Source: Sordariomycetes sp. S80-01Y
Lineage: Eukaryota > Ascomycota > Sordariomycetes
Reading direction: 5' to 3'
Assembly: GCA_037042185.1 (NCBI GenBank)
Contig: JAXQJY010000019.1
Location: 310,001-374,000, forward strand
DNA length: 64,000 bases
The notes beneath the pieces are model-generated. The model saw nothing but the letters and a program-made list of their open reading frames with translations, was not told the origin of the DNA and made no database searches. The translations under genes and the position numbers were made by a program. Positions 1-10,746 of the stretch are shown one piece after another. Each line of letters starts with the position of its first letter. Position 1 is the first letter of the stretch.

Positions 1-1123
1 GAATCTCTGCGCCCGAATGCCTTTTCGCCTCCGCAGAGGGTACTGCATCTAGATGCGATGTAGAGATACTTGAAACTGCTGGACTTGTTTCCACAGCCCC
101 AGTTGCAATCTGAATGGATCCAAGCTGCTTTAGCTTCCTAAGTACGAACTGCCTGTGTTCGTAAATGGTGGAAAGATATCCGTTGTAGAAGGCGTATGAG
201 TGCTGCTTCATGAGCATCACAAGACCATGCATAACAAAGAAGACAGTGTGCGTCCACGGCCAGTCACGGACCAGCGTCCAGCCTATGACACCACCAATGA
301 AACCACTTTGCCATAGCTGGAATCGTGGTTAGAGCTAGCAAATGGAATCCACTTAAGGGAGTCTTACATGCTGAATTATCCAGCCGCTGCGGTTCCAATT
401 CATGAACCCCTTAAACGTCAGGACTTGGAGCACCCAGGTGACACCCGTTAGAGCGCACATGACTCCATCAGAAATAAGAAGAATAGTGACTGCGCGATGG
501 TCAGTACTCTGAGGATAGCAATGACTCTAGAGCTTACCATCCCGACTGAACATTGTACTCATGATTGCGTTCGCTCCCAAGGGACTACCGTGCAGCCTCC
601 AGTTCTCAGCCGAGATCTTGCAGACGAACAAAGTCACAGCCAGCCAGAAAAGGTTGTAGAAGCCGGTAAACGGACTCTGCGATGATTCAAGATTGTTTCG
701 GTCAAAGGCGGATAACTGTTGAGTGAAGACTAAGTCCCTGAACCCTGCTTTCGGGTAGGAGCGAGAACCATCAGCAAGCTCGGAGCTTCTGGAGAGGAAA
801 TCCTGCATGAGTTTGTCATTCTCCGGAGTAACGTGAACGCCAGAGTCGCTTCGAAGTATACCAGGACGTTCACTGTCCTCGGTAGCTCTCATTCGGCGAC
901 GGAGTCCATCTTGTGTCAATGTAGGCCGGAAATTCTGATCGTAGTCCTCTTCACTTGGCGTTTCAGAGCCAAGCCTGTCAAGGTCCCCTAAAGAAGCCCC
1001 GGCGGCTTCCAACGCCTTGCCCAGAGATCCTGGTGGCCGCTGAACTGAGACGAATGAACCTGGCGGGGCACTGACAGGCATGTCCTCCGAGGCCATGATA
1101 GGGTGTTTAGGCGGGCGTGCCAT
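1..1123 (-). CDS. Sterol O-acyltransferase (ACAT/ARE-type, MBOAT), 5' part
   Basis: ER-membrane enzyme esterifying sterols with fatty acyl-CoA for storage in lipid droplets. Three exons can be read: 538-1123, 368-489 and <1-316, joined by introns of 48 and 51 nt with GTAAG donors. The N-terminal ~150 residues are polar and low-complexity. Membrane segments follow (FYNLFWLAVTLFVCK; VTILLISDGVMCALTGV). The family signature region HGLVMLMKQHSYAFYNGYL lies in exon 3. The start ATG at 1121-1123 is the first methionine of the conserved reading; an in-frame ATG at 1225 and a second at 1094-1096 are alternatives. The catalytic Asn/His part lies outside the window to the left, so the gene is truncated by the window edge and not by mutation. 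The family call is firm from the MKQHSY-type motif and membrane order; which ARE paralogue it is cannot be said. Confidence 0.85.
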
Positions 1124-1998
1124 TCTGAGCAACGCAGGTGAGATGGATGGAGGAAGAAGGGAAAGGGGCGTAGGGAGGATTAATGCATAGATATATTCTT
1201 GTAAACCTGGAAAATGGGTTCCCAAACTGGAACCAACATCCCAGTCGATTATCCGTTTCGTCCGTGCGACGCGTGGAAGTACCGGATGTCAGCACTCGAC
1301 TATCCGTCAGTGCTATCTTCTTGGACCGTGGACGAGTCTGTTTTGGACACGTCGAAAAAGCCCGAAGCTGCCGATGAGACCATCACGAGGTCTGGCGCCG
1401 CCGAAGTAGTTCGTTGAGCCTCCAGCTTACTGCCGGTAGTGCCTTTGATCCTACCTCGCCTTGTATGGTATCTCAGCTTAGGGATATCGTCATATGTGGC
1501 GTATCTCAGAAATATGGGGACTTCTGCAGGTGCATTGCGAGCTCTGATCGGCAGCGAAGTCCTGGAGAAGTGCCCTGAACATCACTACTACCTTATGCAG
1601 CGCAGGCATAACATAACATTCACATCACTGAGCCGTGTTCGTATGTGTTTAAGTAATTAAGAAACGATTGACAGCATTTTAAGAGTTAGTAGGTATAGTA
1701 CTGTACTGTAGAACCAATCTGGAAAGAGCTCTAATAGTACGGAGTACCTGTCTGAACTACATAGGTGCAAGCCACACTGTGGCTGCCAGTGGTCATCGCG
1801 GGATCCCAAGATAGGCGGTTACGTCAGCAACAAAACTTTCGGCCAACCTCTTCCCTGCTCCATCAACGTCGTCACCGCGAGCGCTCAGCTTCCGCTTCCG
1901 AACCATCAATTTCTTTGAGTCCTGCCACCGCAACGACGCCGAAAAGCTTCGAAGACGACTCATCTTCTATTAAATCTCAGTATCATTCCTTCTTCATC
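1124..1998. other. Divergent intergenic region, no gene seen
   Basis: This stretch lies between the 5' ends of the sterol acyltransferase gene (minus) and the SR-protein gene (plus), so it should hold both promoters. The part around 1670-1760 is AT-richer. The frames at 1183-1417 and 1439-1660 show no family resemblance. Confidence 0.5.
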
Positions 1999-3241
1999 AT
2001 GTCTCGCGGCGGCCAGACTCTTTACGTGACCGGCTTCAGCCACGGTACCCGCGCCCGCGACCTTGCCTACGAGTTCGAACGGTATGTCCTCGCCCACTAC
2101 GCAAACGATGCCCTCCCCGCACGCGCCCTCGGCCGATCTATCGATGTCCATCGCCGCGAGCCGCCTCTATCGGTTCTCGCGGCCAGGTGGTCCTAGTTCT
2201 CGTCGTTTCCGTCCCCCGTCGTCCTCCCCATCGTCGTCGTCGTCGCACTCCTTCGCCCGAGCCCGCTCCCGCCCCCCATCGTCGACTCTCTCTTTCTTTC
2301 CAGTCAACCCTCGACGCTGTCTGTCTCCTCGCCCTCAGCACAAAAGGTTGAGATGGCGCCTTCATCAGCCTCATCTCCGGTGGCGGCGCTAGACGCGAGA
2401 CACGCGACACCTGCTTTCGCTTGCGCCATTGCGCTATTCACTGCTAAGTCTCTACTTTCGGTACTGACCATTGTTCTAGTTACGGTCGCTTGGTGCGCTG
2501 CGATATTCCGGCTCCCCGCTCGGCCTCTAGTAGGCTGTAGGTTCATCCCGACCACCGATTTGGAGGGTACCTACTGACAAGCTACCCAGGTTTGCCTTTG
2601 TAGAGTACGAGGACCGCCGTGATGCCGACGATGCCTACTACGAGATGCATAACAAGCGGATGGGTCGGGACGATGTGCTGAAAATTGAGGTGAGCACAGA
2701 GAGGCTTCTGGCATGTTCTTCAGCAGCAGCAACTGACCTTGGCTACAGTGGGCCCGGACTCCTCCTTCTGCCTCATGGCGCTTCGAGTCTGGCCGCGACC
2801 GTGATCGTCGTGGTGACGGTGGCCGCTCAGGTGGCCGATCTCCTGCGCCCCGGCGTGGCCGGTCTCCCTCTCCGCGTCGCAGCACTCGTGACTACTCGCC
2901 CCGTAAGGACGATCGTCGCGACCGTGATCGCGACTATGACCGCGACAGCCGCCGTGACCGCGACCGTTCAAGGAGCCCCGATCCTCGGTAAGTGACGCGA
3001 ATGACGCGCCGATTCCGAGGAAACCATGGCTGACGATTTTGATGGCAGTGACCGCGACCGCGACACCAAGGATGACCGCGATGACCGCGACCGCCGCGAA
3101 AACGGCACCAACGGCGATGATCGCAAGCGTGAGTTCCTTCCACCAACAGTTGCCAGTCTGGAAACTAATATGTCCTCAGCTCTCGACAGCCCTCCCCCCG
3201 CTCGCGACTCTCGCGATGACGACTTGGACGTCGCCGAGTAA
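1999..3241 (+). CDS. SR-type splicing factor (one RRM plus RS/RD-rich tail)
   Basis: Nuclear pre-mRNA splicing regulator. Six exons give 206 residues: 1999-2081, 2480-2536, 2590-2689, 2749-2987, 3049-3128, 3180-3241; phases agree throughout. The single RRM has RNP2 LYVTGF at residues 8-13 and RNP1 RLFAFVEY at about 46-53. The tail is built of Arg-Asp, Arg-Ser and Ser-Pro dipeptides (for example GRSPAPRRGRSPSPRR), the usual target of SR kinases, and ends in an acidic DDDLDVAE. Intron 1 is 398 nt, far longer than most in this window. Long introns in SR-protein genes often carry regulated or poison splicing; that is inference here. It resembles fungal Srp2-like proteins. Family call firm, exact orthologue not settled. 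Confidence 0.85.
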
Positions 3242-4437
3242 TACAATCGGCTCACAAAACCAATTTGCGACAAACGCGGAGTCGCATCGTCTCTTGCAAA
3301 TTCCTTGGAAGTGTTGCACACCACCGTCTTGTTTGGTCTTTACTGGTTTCGCACGTACGAGCCGACACTTGTTTGAGATCTGACCCAGACAGGCATCATG
3401 TAGAGCCCTTCAGGTTGGTATCTTTCGATGCACTCATCTTACGGGGTTAGTTATGGCCCACGAAGCCGAGGCTAGGGTAAAAAGCGGTAGTCGCGCCACT
3501 GTAATCTATATTATGTCCTAGTTTAATGAATATGACATGAATTGTCAACATGATACTTTACCAATGCCAAGTACGAGCACCAGGGGCCGTCCTACGGAAA
3601 TCGGTCAAATCCTGTGCGGGTCATGTCTTGGAACACAAGGTCCAGAAAGTGCAGGGTAATCAAAATCACGGTGATGAGACCCTGGTGGAGGTCGGGAACG
3701 TCCGGCGGCTTGGAAACCGACCAGCCGGCAATTTGTCCGCCGAGATTCAACGAAAGGCCCCGGAATTTGACGGTGCGGAGACCTTCAATCTATTGTCGTC
3801 GTCCCCGAGCATCCCCATTGCCATTCTCCAATAGCTCCTGCAGCTGTTCAGGTGCCAGTGGTCGCTGTGCTGGTCTCGCGCCGACGAATCCCTGCCGGTG
3901 GCTGCTGCTGCTGGGCTCGTCATCTGCCTCTTTACCTCGCTGCCGACAACTCACGCGATCGCTTGTCCCGCGCCATCGAACGCAAACCTCTCCGGCATGA
4001 CTGCGTGACAGTCTCGCGACATCACGAACGATTCGACTGCGCACAAGCGAGGGCTCGCGTTTGACTTCACGTGGGTTAGCAATCGTTTGGCGTGGCTGAA
4101 ACTGCCAGGCTCGGGAAGAACCCGCCGAAAGGCTAACCTTGAAGGATATCTGCAGTCACGAAACGAAGTCCCTAGACCATCTCCACTCTACTTCTCTCTC
4201 ACTCTCTCAAGCATTTGATTTCTTTATAGAACTGTCGGGTTTACATCTTCGAGGAGCACCAGGTGACCTGAAGTGAACATCCTTTCCCGACTCCGAAAGA
4301 CCTGCCGATCCACGAAACGCAGCATCTTAAATGCAATCCGCTCGAACGCGCCGAAGACCCGAAATAGAGGAACCGGGGAAGAAAATTTCTAGACCTACAC
4401 AGCTGCTAGCCGCTCGTCGGTAGCAATTGTGTTCGCC
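3242..4437. other. Intergenic region with one doubtful minus-strand reading frame
   Basis: About 1.2 kb between the SR-protein gene and the mitochondrial carrier. It contains 5' leader sequence of the carrier (pyrimidine-rich tract near 4180-4210) and the questionable minus-strand frame listed separately at 3592-4044. No RNA gene was seen. Confidence 0.5.
3592..4044 (-). pseudogene. Doubtful small gene or remnant: two in-frame blocks split by one TAG
   Basis: On the minus strand an 84-codon frame starts at 4044 (Arg/Ser-rich, containing APEQLQELLENGNG) and stops at TAG 3790-3792. The same frame is open again for 66 codons (3592-3789). That second block looks protein-like, containing LRTVKFRGLSLNLGGQIAG and a hydrophobic segment GLITVILITLHFLDLVF typical of one membrane span. 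The blocks could be a gene with an unrecognised intron removing the TAG (the sequence before 3789 reads AATAG, a possible acceptor), a decaying gene, or chance. I recognise no family and found no convincing donor. Confidence 0.2.
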
Positions 4438-5645
4438 ATGGCGGCTGTGCGTATAAGCCGGACATCAGGGGCTCAAGATGGTAGTTGCTAACGTCAAATG
4501 CGCAGTCCGAGCCAGGAGTTGTTAAAACTCCCGGCCTTGACCCAAAATCCTTTGTTAGATCCCGCGAATGGATATCTCAGCCCGTCGTTGCCGCCTTCTG
4601 CGCCGGCGGTGTAGCCGGCGCCGTGTCCCGAACCGTGGTCTCGCCCCTCGAGCGATTGAAGATCCTGATGCAGATACAAAGTGCTGGAAGAGATGCATAC
4701 AAGCTGTCTGTTGGGCAAGCATTGGGCAAGATGTGGAGGGAGGAGGGATGGCGAGGGTTTATGCGCGGTAACGGAACGAATTGCATTCGAATCGTGCCCT
4801 ACTCGGCTGTGCAATTCAGCAGTTACAACTTCTACAAGAGGGTGGGATATACTCTTTCTTGGATTGTGGATAACGAACGCTGACATGTTAGTAGAGCATA
4901 TTCGAGTCATATCCCGGAGCTGAGCTGTCGCCGATATACCGACTTGCCTGCGGTGGCATTGCTGGGATAACCTCCGTGTTCTGCACATACCCCCTTGACA
5001 TTGTGCGAACGCGTTTATCAATCCAGTCCGCCAGCTTTGCTGAGCTCGGGGACAAGCCGGAGAAACTGCTGGGCATGTGGGGGACATTGGTGCGCATGTA
5101 CAAGACCGAGGGAGGCGTCAGTGCGCTTTACCGTGGTATCATTCCCACGGTTGCTGGTGTCGCTCCTTACGTGAGTACAGATTTCCAACCACGACGATGC
5201 TGCTAACTAGCTCTCAAGGTCGGTCTCAACTTTATGGTGTACGAGTCCGTGCGGACAGCCTTCACACTAGAGGGTGAACAGAATCCCAGTGCTGTCAGGA
5301 AGCTTCTGGCTGGCGCCATATCTGGAGCTGTGGCCCAGACATGCACATACCCCTTGTGAGTTTGGTGTCTTTTCTCACTTGGCGCCTTCGATGCTAATCA
5401 TATCTAGCGATGTGCTGCGTCGTCGATTTCAGATCAATACGATGTCAGGGATGGGATATCAATACAAGGGCATTTTCGACGCAGTCCGCGTCATCGTCGG
5501 TCAAGAGGGCATCAGGGGTCTCTACAAGGGCATTGTACCGAACCTGTTGAAGGTAGCCCCGAGTATGGCTTCTAGCTGGCTGAGTTTCGAGATGACGAGA
5601 GACTTCTTAGTCGGGTTAAAACCACCCGCTGAGACAGCTCTTTAA
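4438..5645 (+). CDS. Mitochondrial carrier protein, YPR011C-like
   Basis: Inner-membrane solute carrier (SLC25) of 331 residues in five exons: 4438-4446, 4506-4841, 4895-5170, 5219-5355, 5408-5645. Three repeats each carry the Px[DE]xx[KR] signature: PLERLKILMQ, PLDIVRTRL and PFDVLRRRF, the last formed across the intron 5356-5407. The stretch FMRGNGTNCIRIVPYSAVQF is very characteristic of the YPR011C group, which in yeast transports adenosine 5'-phosphosulfate and PAPS. Substrate here is inference by family. Exon 1 is only nine coding bases (Met-Ala-Ala), chosen because GTGCGT is the donor that keeps phase with acceptor CGCAG at 4501-4505. The 5' end is the least certain part. Confidence 0.85.
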
Positions 5646-6157
5646 GGAGGGCGTCTAAGCGAGGAGGGGCAAATACACGGCAGAGGACATGGCTGGTGAT
5701 GGTCAAACTGTGTATTATCTGATAGAGATACCTGAAAGGGGTTTGCGGGGGCTTGGTTTGAAAGTCACCATGTAGATAGATCATCGGATAATCTCTGCGC
5801 ATACTAATAACGGAGATCATTTGTCCACGTGGACAGGAAGCAACATTCGCGCACGACATTCGAACAAGTCCACACATTCACCGAAGGTAGCCGCCGAATG
5901 GGTGAACACTCTAATTCCACTGAGGTCAGGGATCAGGCTGATGAATCGGGTAGCCATTAGGTAAGCACAACGGAATGTCATTAGCCGAAGAAGAGCCGAC
6001 CGTGCCCTAAGAGCTCACCGCTCGATTTTCTGCCCCACGGAAGGTGCGACCCACCCACCTGGCTGGCTCTGGCTCGAATTTTCCCTCGAAATTGTCGAGA
6101 GATCCTCTTCCGCATCGCAATCGCCATCAACTAACCGCCAGCGACCAAACCGCCGCC
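5646..6157. other. Intergenic region, eL18 promoter
   Basis: Contains the 3' flank of the carrier gene and the promoter and leader of the eL18 gene. Nothing else recognisable. Confidence 0.5.
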
Positions 6158-6914
6158 ATGGGTACGTGAAGCAACTTTCCTCTCAGCCGCCGTGTGCGAG
6201 TGGGTTAGATTTTATATCTTTCCTGCGAATGGAGCGCCGCTTGCCATCGTGCGAGCTTGAGCAGCCCAGAATGAGCATACCATGAATCAATGGCTGACGA
6301 TGGCTTCACTCTATAGGTATCGATCTCGACCGCCACCACGTCAAGGGCACTCACCGCCAGGCCCCTAAGAGCGACAATGTTTACCTCAAGCTCCTGGTGA
6401 AGCTCTACCGCTTCCTGTCCCGCCGCACCGACAGCAGCTTCAACAAGGTCGTGCTCCGCCGCCTGTTTATGTCCAAGATCAACCGTCCCCCGGTGTCTCT
6501 GTCTCGCATTGTCGCCAACACCGCCAAGGACGACAAGCGCACCGTCGTTGTTGTCGGCACCGTCACCGACGACCAGCGCCTGCTGAACTTCCCTAAGTTC
6601 ACCATCGCCGCTCTCCGCTTCACCGCTACCGCCCGCGCTCGCATTGTCGCCGCCGGAGGTGAGGCCATCACCCTCGACCAGCTTGCTCTGCGTGCCCCCA
6701 CTGGCAGCAACACCTTGATCCTCCGCGGTCCCAAGAACGCCCGCGAGGCCGTTCGCCACTTCGGCTTCGGTCCCCACAAGCACAAGGTACGTCCATTCAT
6801 TAACGCTGCTAATATGATGTCTAACACCCCATACAGAAGCCCTACGTCCAGTCCAAGGGCCGCAAGTTCGAGCGTGCTCGTGGTCGCAGAAGGTCGCGTG
6901 GTTTCAAGGTCTAA
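6158..6914 (+). CDS. rpl18: 60S ribosomal protein eL18
   Basis: Structural protein of the cytosolic large ribosomal subunit, 183 residues in three exons: 6158-6161, 6317-6786, 6837-6914. The reading begins [20 protein letters not shown] and ends [11 protein letters not shown], matching eL18 over the full length with no missing block. Exon 1 carries only ATGG; the rest of codon 2 comes from exon 2, so the start is separated from the body by a 155-nt intron. Such 5'-proximal introns are common in fungal ribosomal protein genes. The 3' end faces that of MRM2, 226 bp away. Confidence 0.97.
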
Positions 6915-7140
6915 GCGATTGGTTTTTGAGGCTGAGGGAGACGGACTGGGGAGCTTTCTTGCTCTTGCCCAGGTGGTTAGTGATACCGGATATTCACGTT
7001 ACGATCAAACGGGTCATGCATGGGACTGGCGTAACGCGGTATTGAGAAAAAAATTCAAACTTCTTGCCTTTGGCGCCCCCCAATACTTTTTGTCTAAATC
7101 CCCCCTGGTTGTGATAGTACATGCGGGACGAATGGTGTTA

Positions 7141-8360
7141 TTATACATCAGGCTCTTCTAGGTTCTCGACATCTTCGTGCATGGTTACATTGGCCTTGCG
7201 CCTCAGGCCGATCAAGTAGGCCTCCTTGCTCTCCTGTCATGATCGTTAGCAAGCTGGCACACCTGCGTGAGCTAGCCAGTGACTGACCTTGCGCGAGGAG
7301 TCTGGCTTCTCGCGATGTACTTTGTGAAACATCTTCTTCAGCTTTTGCTCCAAAAGTCTATCTTCAGAGCCTTGATAGAATTTGCAGACAAAATGCCCCC
7401 CTGCCTTCAACGTGTCACTGGCGAAACGCAAGGCGGCGTCGCATAGATCCTGCCTGGCACGTCAATGCTGATCTCGAAAAATGGGAAGACACTGACCATG
7501 CTGCCTGCGTGATCGCGAAATGGCATTCCGCTCGTGTTCATCAGCCTGTGGTAAGGGTTACTCAGGGTGTTCATGCTAAAGCCAGAAGTTTGCTCCCAGG
7601 GTGCTGACATGTCGCTCAGAACAACCTGCGGGTCTGAAGTTAGCACAATTGCTCTTCGGCCTTGCTGAATCTCGGATGGGATGACCAACGTCTACTAGTC
7701 GCCTCGCTGACCTGGCCTGAGAGGGTTCTTGCTCTTGGCTCGCCTGCCGTTCCATGTCGAAGTAGCTCGGCCGCTCAACATCAACAGCCGCCTCGCCGTC
7801 CGAGCTCTCTCCGTCCTCCGGCTCTGGCGGGGGCTTGGTCGCATGAGCCTCCACGATCAAGTCCTTTACTAGCTTCCGCACCATGGGAGACAGAAAGTCA
7901 CCTTGAAAAGTGATGACGCCGCGTGGTGCCTCAGCAGGGATGAGGTCGATGCCGATGACTTTCCCATGTGGTTTGGTACGCTCCGTGGCGACCTGTGACC
8001 AGCTCCCTGGTGCGTAGCCCAAATCTATCACGGTCTGGTTTCTTTTGAAAATGCCATGCTTCGCGTCCATCTAGGAAGTTCACCCCGTGAGCAATCTGTG
8101 CGGTGAAATTGGGCCGAAAGTCATACCTCGAGAAGCTTGAAGGCAGCGCGGCTCTTCAGTCCCTGCACACGCGCGTCCCTAGCATAAGCATCTTTTCCTT
8201 GACGCTGCTTCCATCGTCCAGTCGAAGAAGCCGATCTTGTGGTCTGGCACAACGAAGCTACAATTGGAGTGTGCGAAGTGGTGGCAGACAGCTGTTGTAA
8301 AGAGCGTGTCAATGTTGGTCTCGCGCTACCACAGCGAATACATGACGCGATGCGCTCCAT
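7141..8360 (-). CDS. mrm2: Mitochondrial 21S rRNA 2'-O-methyltransferase (FtsJ/RrmJ family)
   Basis: SAM-dependent enzyme that 2'-O-methylates a uridine of the mitochondrial large rRNA. Five exons give 332 residues: 8127-8360, 7690-8070, 7497-7625, 7288-7449, 7141-7233. The SAM-binding loop reads DLGYAPGSW near residue 94. The FtsJ K-D-K-E tetrad is present: K75 (AAFKLLE), D210 ([10 protein letters not shown]), K271 (HFVCKFYQG), E306 (ESKEAY). The N-terminus is basic and Ser-rich, fitting a mitochondrial presequence. An acidic insert ([16 protein letters not shown]) sits between the SAM motif and the catalytic Asp, as in other fungal homologues. Start ATG 8358-8360 is chosen; an in-frame ATG at 8450 would add 30 residues. 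Confidence 0.9.
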
Positions 8361-8661
8361 AATCGAAGTTCGCGTGGCAGTTGTTATAAGTTCAACGGCA
8401 TGACGACAAAAAGTGAGCAATGGCAATGGAAGTGAGGACTGGGGTGTCAAAGTTGCGAATTCGAGGTCGACGTGGGTGGGAAAACATCGGCTCTAAGCTT
8501 TACCCTGGAAGCCTTACAGAGAATGACTTTGACACCTCCTATGGCCAACGCCCCCCGCAATGGTATCTAATCCCAAACGCCCGCTAATTCCAATGCTATA
8601 TGACTTGAACAGGGTATCCTGTTATTAACGAAGCCCATCAATGTTGACGCGGTCATCACGG
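8361..8661. other. Short intergenic region
   Basis: Lies upstream of MRM2 and downstream of the coiled-coil gene, both on the minus strand. It presumably contains the MRM2 promoter. Nothing else seen. Confidence 0.4.
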
Positions 8662-10370
8662 TCATCCCAAAAAGCTCGCGCCAACACCGCGCCTATCCCG
8701 CTTCAGGGGCGAAAAGCTCGCCCCGCCGAATGCACCAGCCCCGAAGGCTCCAAGAGGCGCTCTTTTCCGCTTACCGGCCTGGCTAGGGTTGATAGTCGTT
8801 GAAACTGGCGGTGCCTCTCCGTCTTCGTCGTCAAAGAGGGTCGAGTTGGCGCCCAAGAGCTTCCTTCTCTTCTTTCCACCAGCATCTGCCGTTGGGCCAC
8901 GTTTGGCAGGGTTCAGCACAAGGCTTGGAGCATTCTGCTTCAGAGATTTAGACTTGGCTTTGGGCGAGTTCTCCTGGTCCATTACTTCCGCTTGCTCCGT
9001 TTCATCTGGAGCTGGCTTAGCAGCCTTTGCTGGGCCCCTTTTCCCTGCGTTCTTCTTCGCAGGAGATGTTTCCCCCAGGGGCTTGCTCTTCGGCCTTCCG
9101 CGAACCTTCTGGGCTATTGACTGCCCCGAAGGTTTTTTCTTGACCGGCTGGAGCCCAGGTTCAGGTTCAGGCTCACCTTCCAACTCCGCCTCCGCTATAA
9201 GTTCCTCTTCTGGTTCCTCTTGCTCTATCGTTGGCTCCACAGCTTCAGGCTCAGGCGACGGTTGTGGTGCCGGAGAAGGCTCGACTTGCTCGACATTGGT
9301 CATACTCCTGTTGCGATTGAGGAATGGCGTAACGGAGAAGGTTGACTTCTCTCCCATAGGTGCGTGATCGAGCCCTCTCTTCTTTGCAGGACGCCTCTCT
9401 GCTTGGCCTTCGTTCCCTGGTGTATTGACCGTAATGTCCCCAAAGCTAGACTCCTCCACAGCCCGCTTCCTGTTCGGCTGAGCCACGGGGACCGGCTTCT
9501 TGACTTTCAGACCGGCCTGACGCATGGAATCTGCTCCCGCTCGCTGATGTTCTGCATCTGCCCTGGCCTCTTTCAATTCGGACTGCAGGCCCTTGATCTT
9601 GTCCTTCATTGTCGAGATGCGTTCTTCCAGTCGCTCATTCCGGGTGTTGGCCTCCGCAATGGCCTTCTCATGTTCCTTACGCACCTTGTCCCGGTCACGC
9701 TTCTCCTGCGCCAGTTTCCTCTCGGCGTCCTCAGCTCTCGACTTCAATTCTTCAGTAGCCGTTTTGTTCTCCTTGTTCTGTAGCCTCTCTCGTGTTCGCC
9801 TCTCATTCTCAAGCTCTACCTCCAAGCTGTCAAGTTGTCGTTGAAGCCGGTTCTTCTCAGCAACTGCCGCCTGGTTGCTGGCAAGTTGCGACTGCAGATG
9901 CTCCAGTTCAGGTCGGAGGCGATCAAGTTCTCGAGTGAGAGCAAATTTCTCGTGTAGCACCTTGCCCGAGTCCTGCATCGAGCTTCCTAAGCTGTCGACT
10001 TCGGCCTGTCGTCACGTTAGAATTGTTGTGCACACCCATCGGCAACACGTTCTTTGCCTACCTTGAGATTCTTAAGTTCCTCTGCCTGCTTCTTGAGTTT
10101 CGCCTCTTGAGAGCGCGCTGACTGCTGGGCGGTCCTCAACTCCTCGCGCGTCAGTTCGTGTTGCTTCGCAATCGCCCGCTTGGTCGTGTCGTTTTGTTGG
10201 AGTCTGTCTTCTAGGAGTGCGTTGTCGTCGCGTAATCGTATGAGCTTTAACTTGAGTCGGCGAGTTCCTTCATCGCGATGGATGAGCTCGATTCGATTGA
10301 GACCATCGCGGTGCTTGAGCTCAAGCTCGTGGATGCGCGATGTGCGCCGCTCACTCGGGCTCGTAGCCAT
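8662..10370 (-). CDS. Coiled-coil protein with basic, Ala/Pro/Glu-rich tail, function unknown
   Basis: Two exons (10062-10370 and 8662-10005) give 550 residues. Residues ~10-290 are almost continuous heptad-like coiled coil (RIHELELKHRDGLNRIELIH, then long Glu/Arg/Leu-rich helices). The C-terminal half is disordered: KKRGLDHAP, long acidic Glu/Pro runs, repeated Lys-rich segments resembling nuclear localisation signals, and a short terminal motif SPLKRDRRGVGASF. The start MATSPSERRTSRIHEL and the closing motif look conserved, since similar fungal proteins come to mind, but I know no assigned function. The architecture would suit a spindle-pole, kinetochore or chromatin scaffold; that is only inference. 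Its 5' end faces that of OST3. Confidence 0.75.
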
Positions 10371-10746
10371 GATGAGCCCGGCGCCGCTGTCGATTTCTCT
10401 TCACAAAAGAAACAGAATTGGACGCCGGCCGCAGAGATTAGCCTTAGCAAGACAAAGACGCTTGAAATCAGGTTTTGAGAAGAAATGGGCGTACTAAGGC
10501 ACTGGCATGATAGAGAAGGTGGGATGCAGCGACCGGTGCGGGACGTGTTTTGCACGCGCAAAGTAAACACGGTTCCCAGTTCGGGCTAGCGCTACTGCTG
10601 AGTCACCAGTTCCTGACCCCACGGGTCATCCCAAGATGCCAGCTAAGCTTCGACAACGACGTCAAGCTTGAAGCTCGATCGAAAGCTTCGACAACACCAA
10701 TTGACGGCGAATTGGCAAGCGACAGTGAGTCGTCAATCTCTTCACG
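10371..10746. other. Divergent promoter region
   Basis: 376 bp between the start codons of the coiled-coil gene (minus) and the OST3 gene (plus). No separate feature recognised. Confidence 0.5.

Noticed and set aside
1765-2196. 143-codon plus-strand frame overlapping the SR-protein start
   Set aside because: Runs through the leader, exon 1 and intron 1 in the frame of the RRM start but without splicing; upstream residues have no conservation and the RRM reading begins at ATG 1999.
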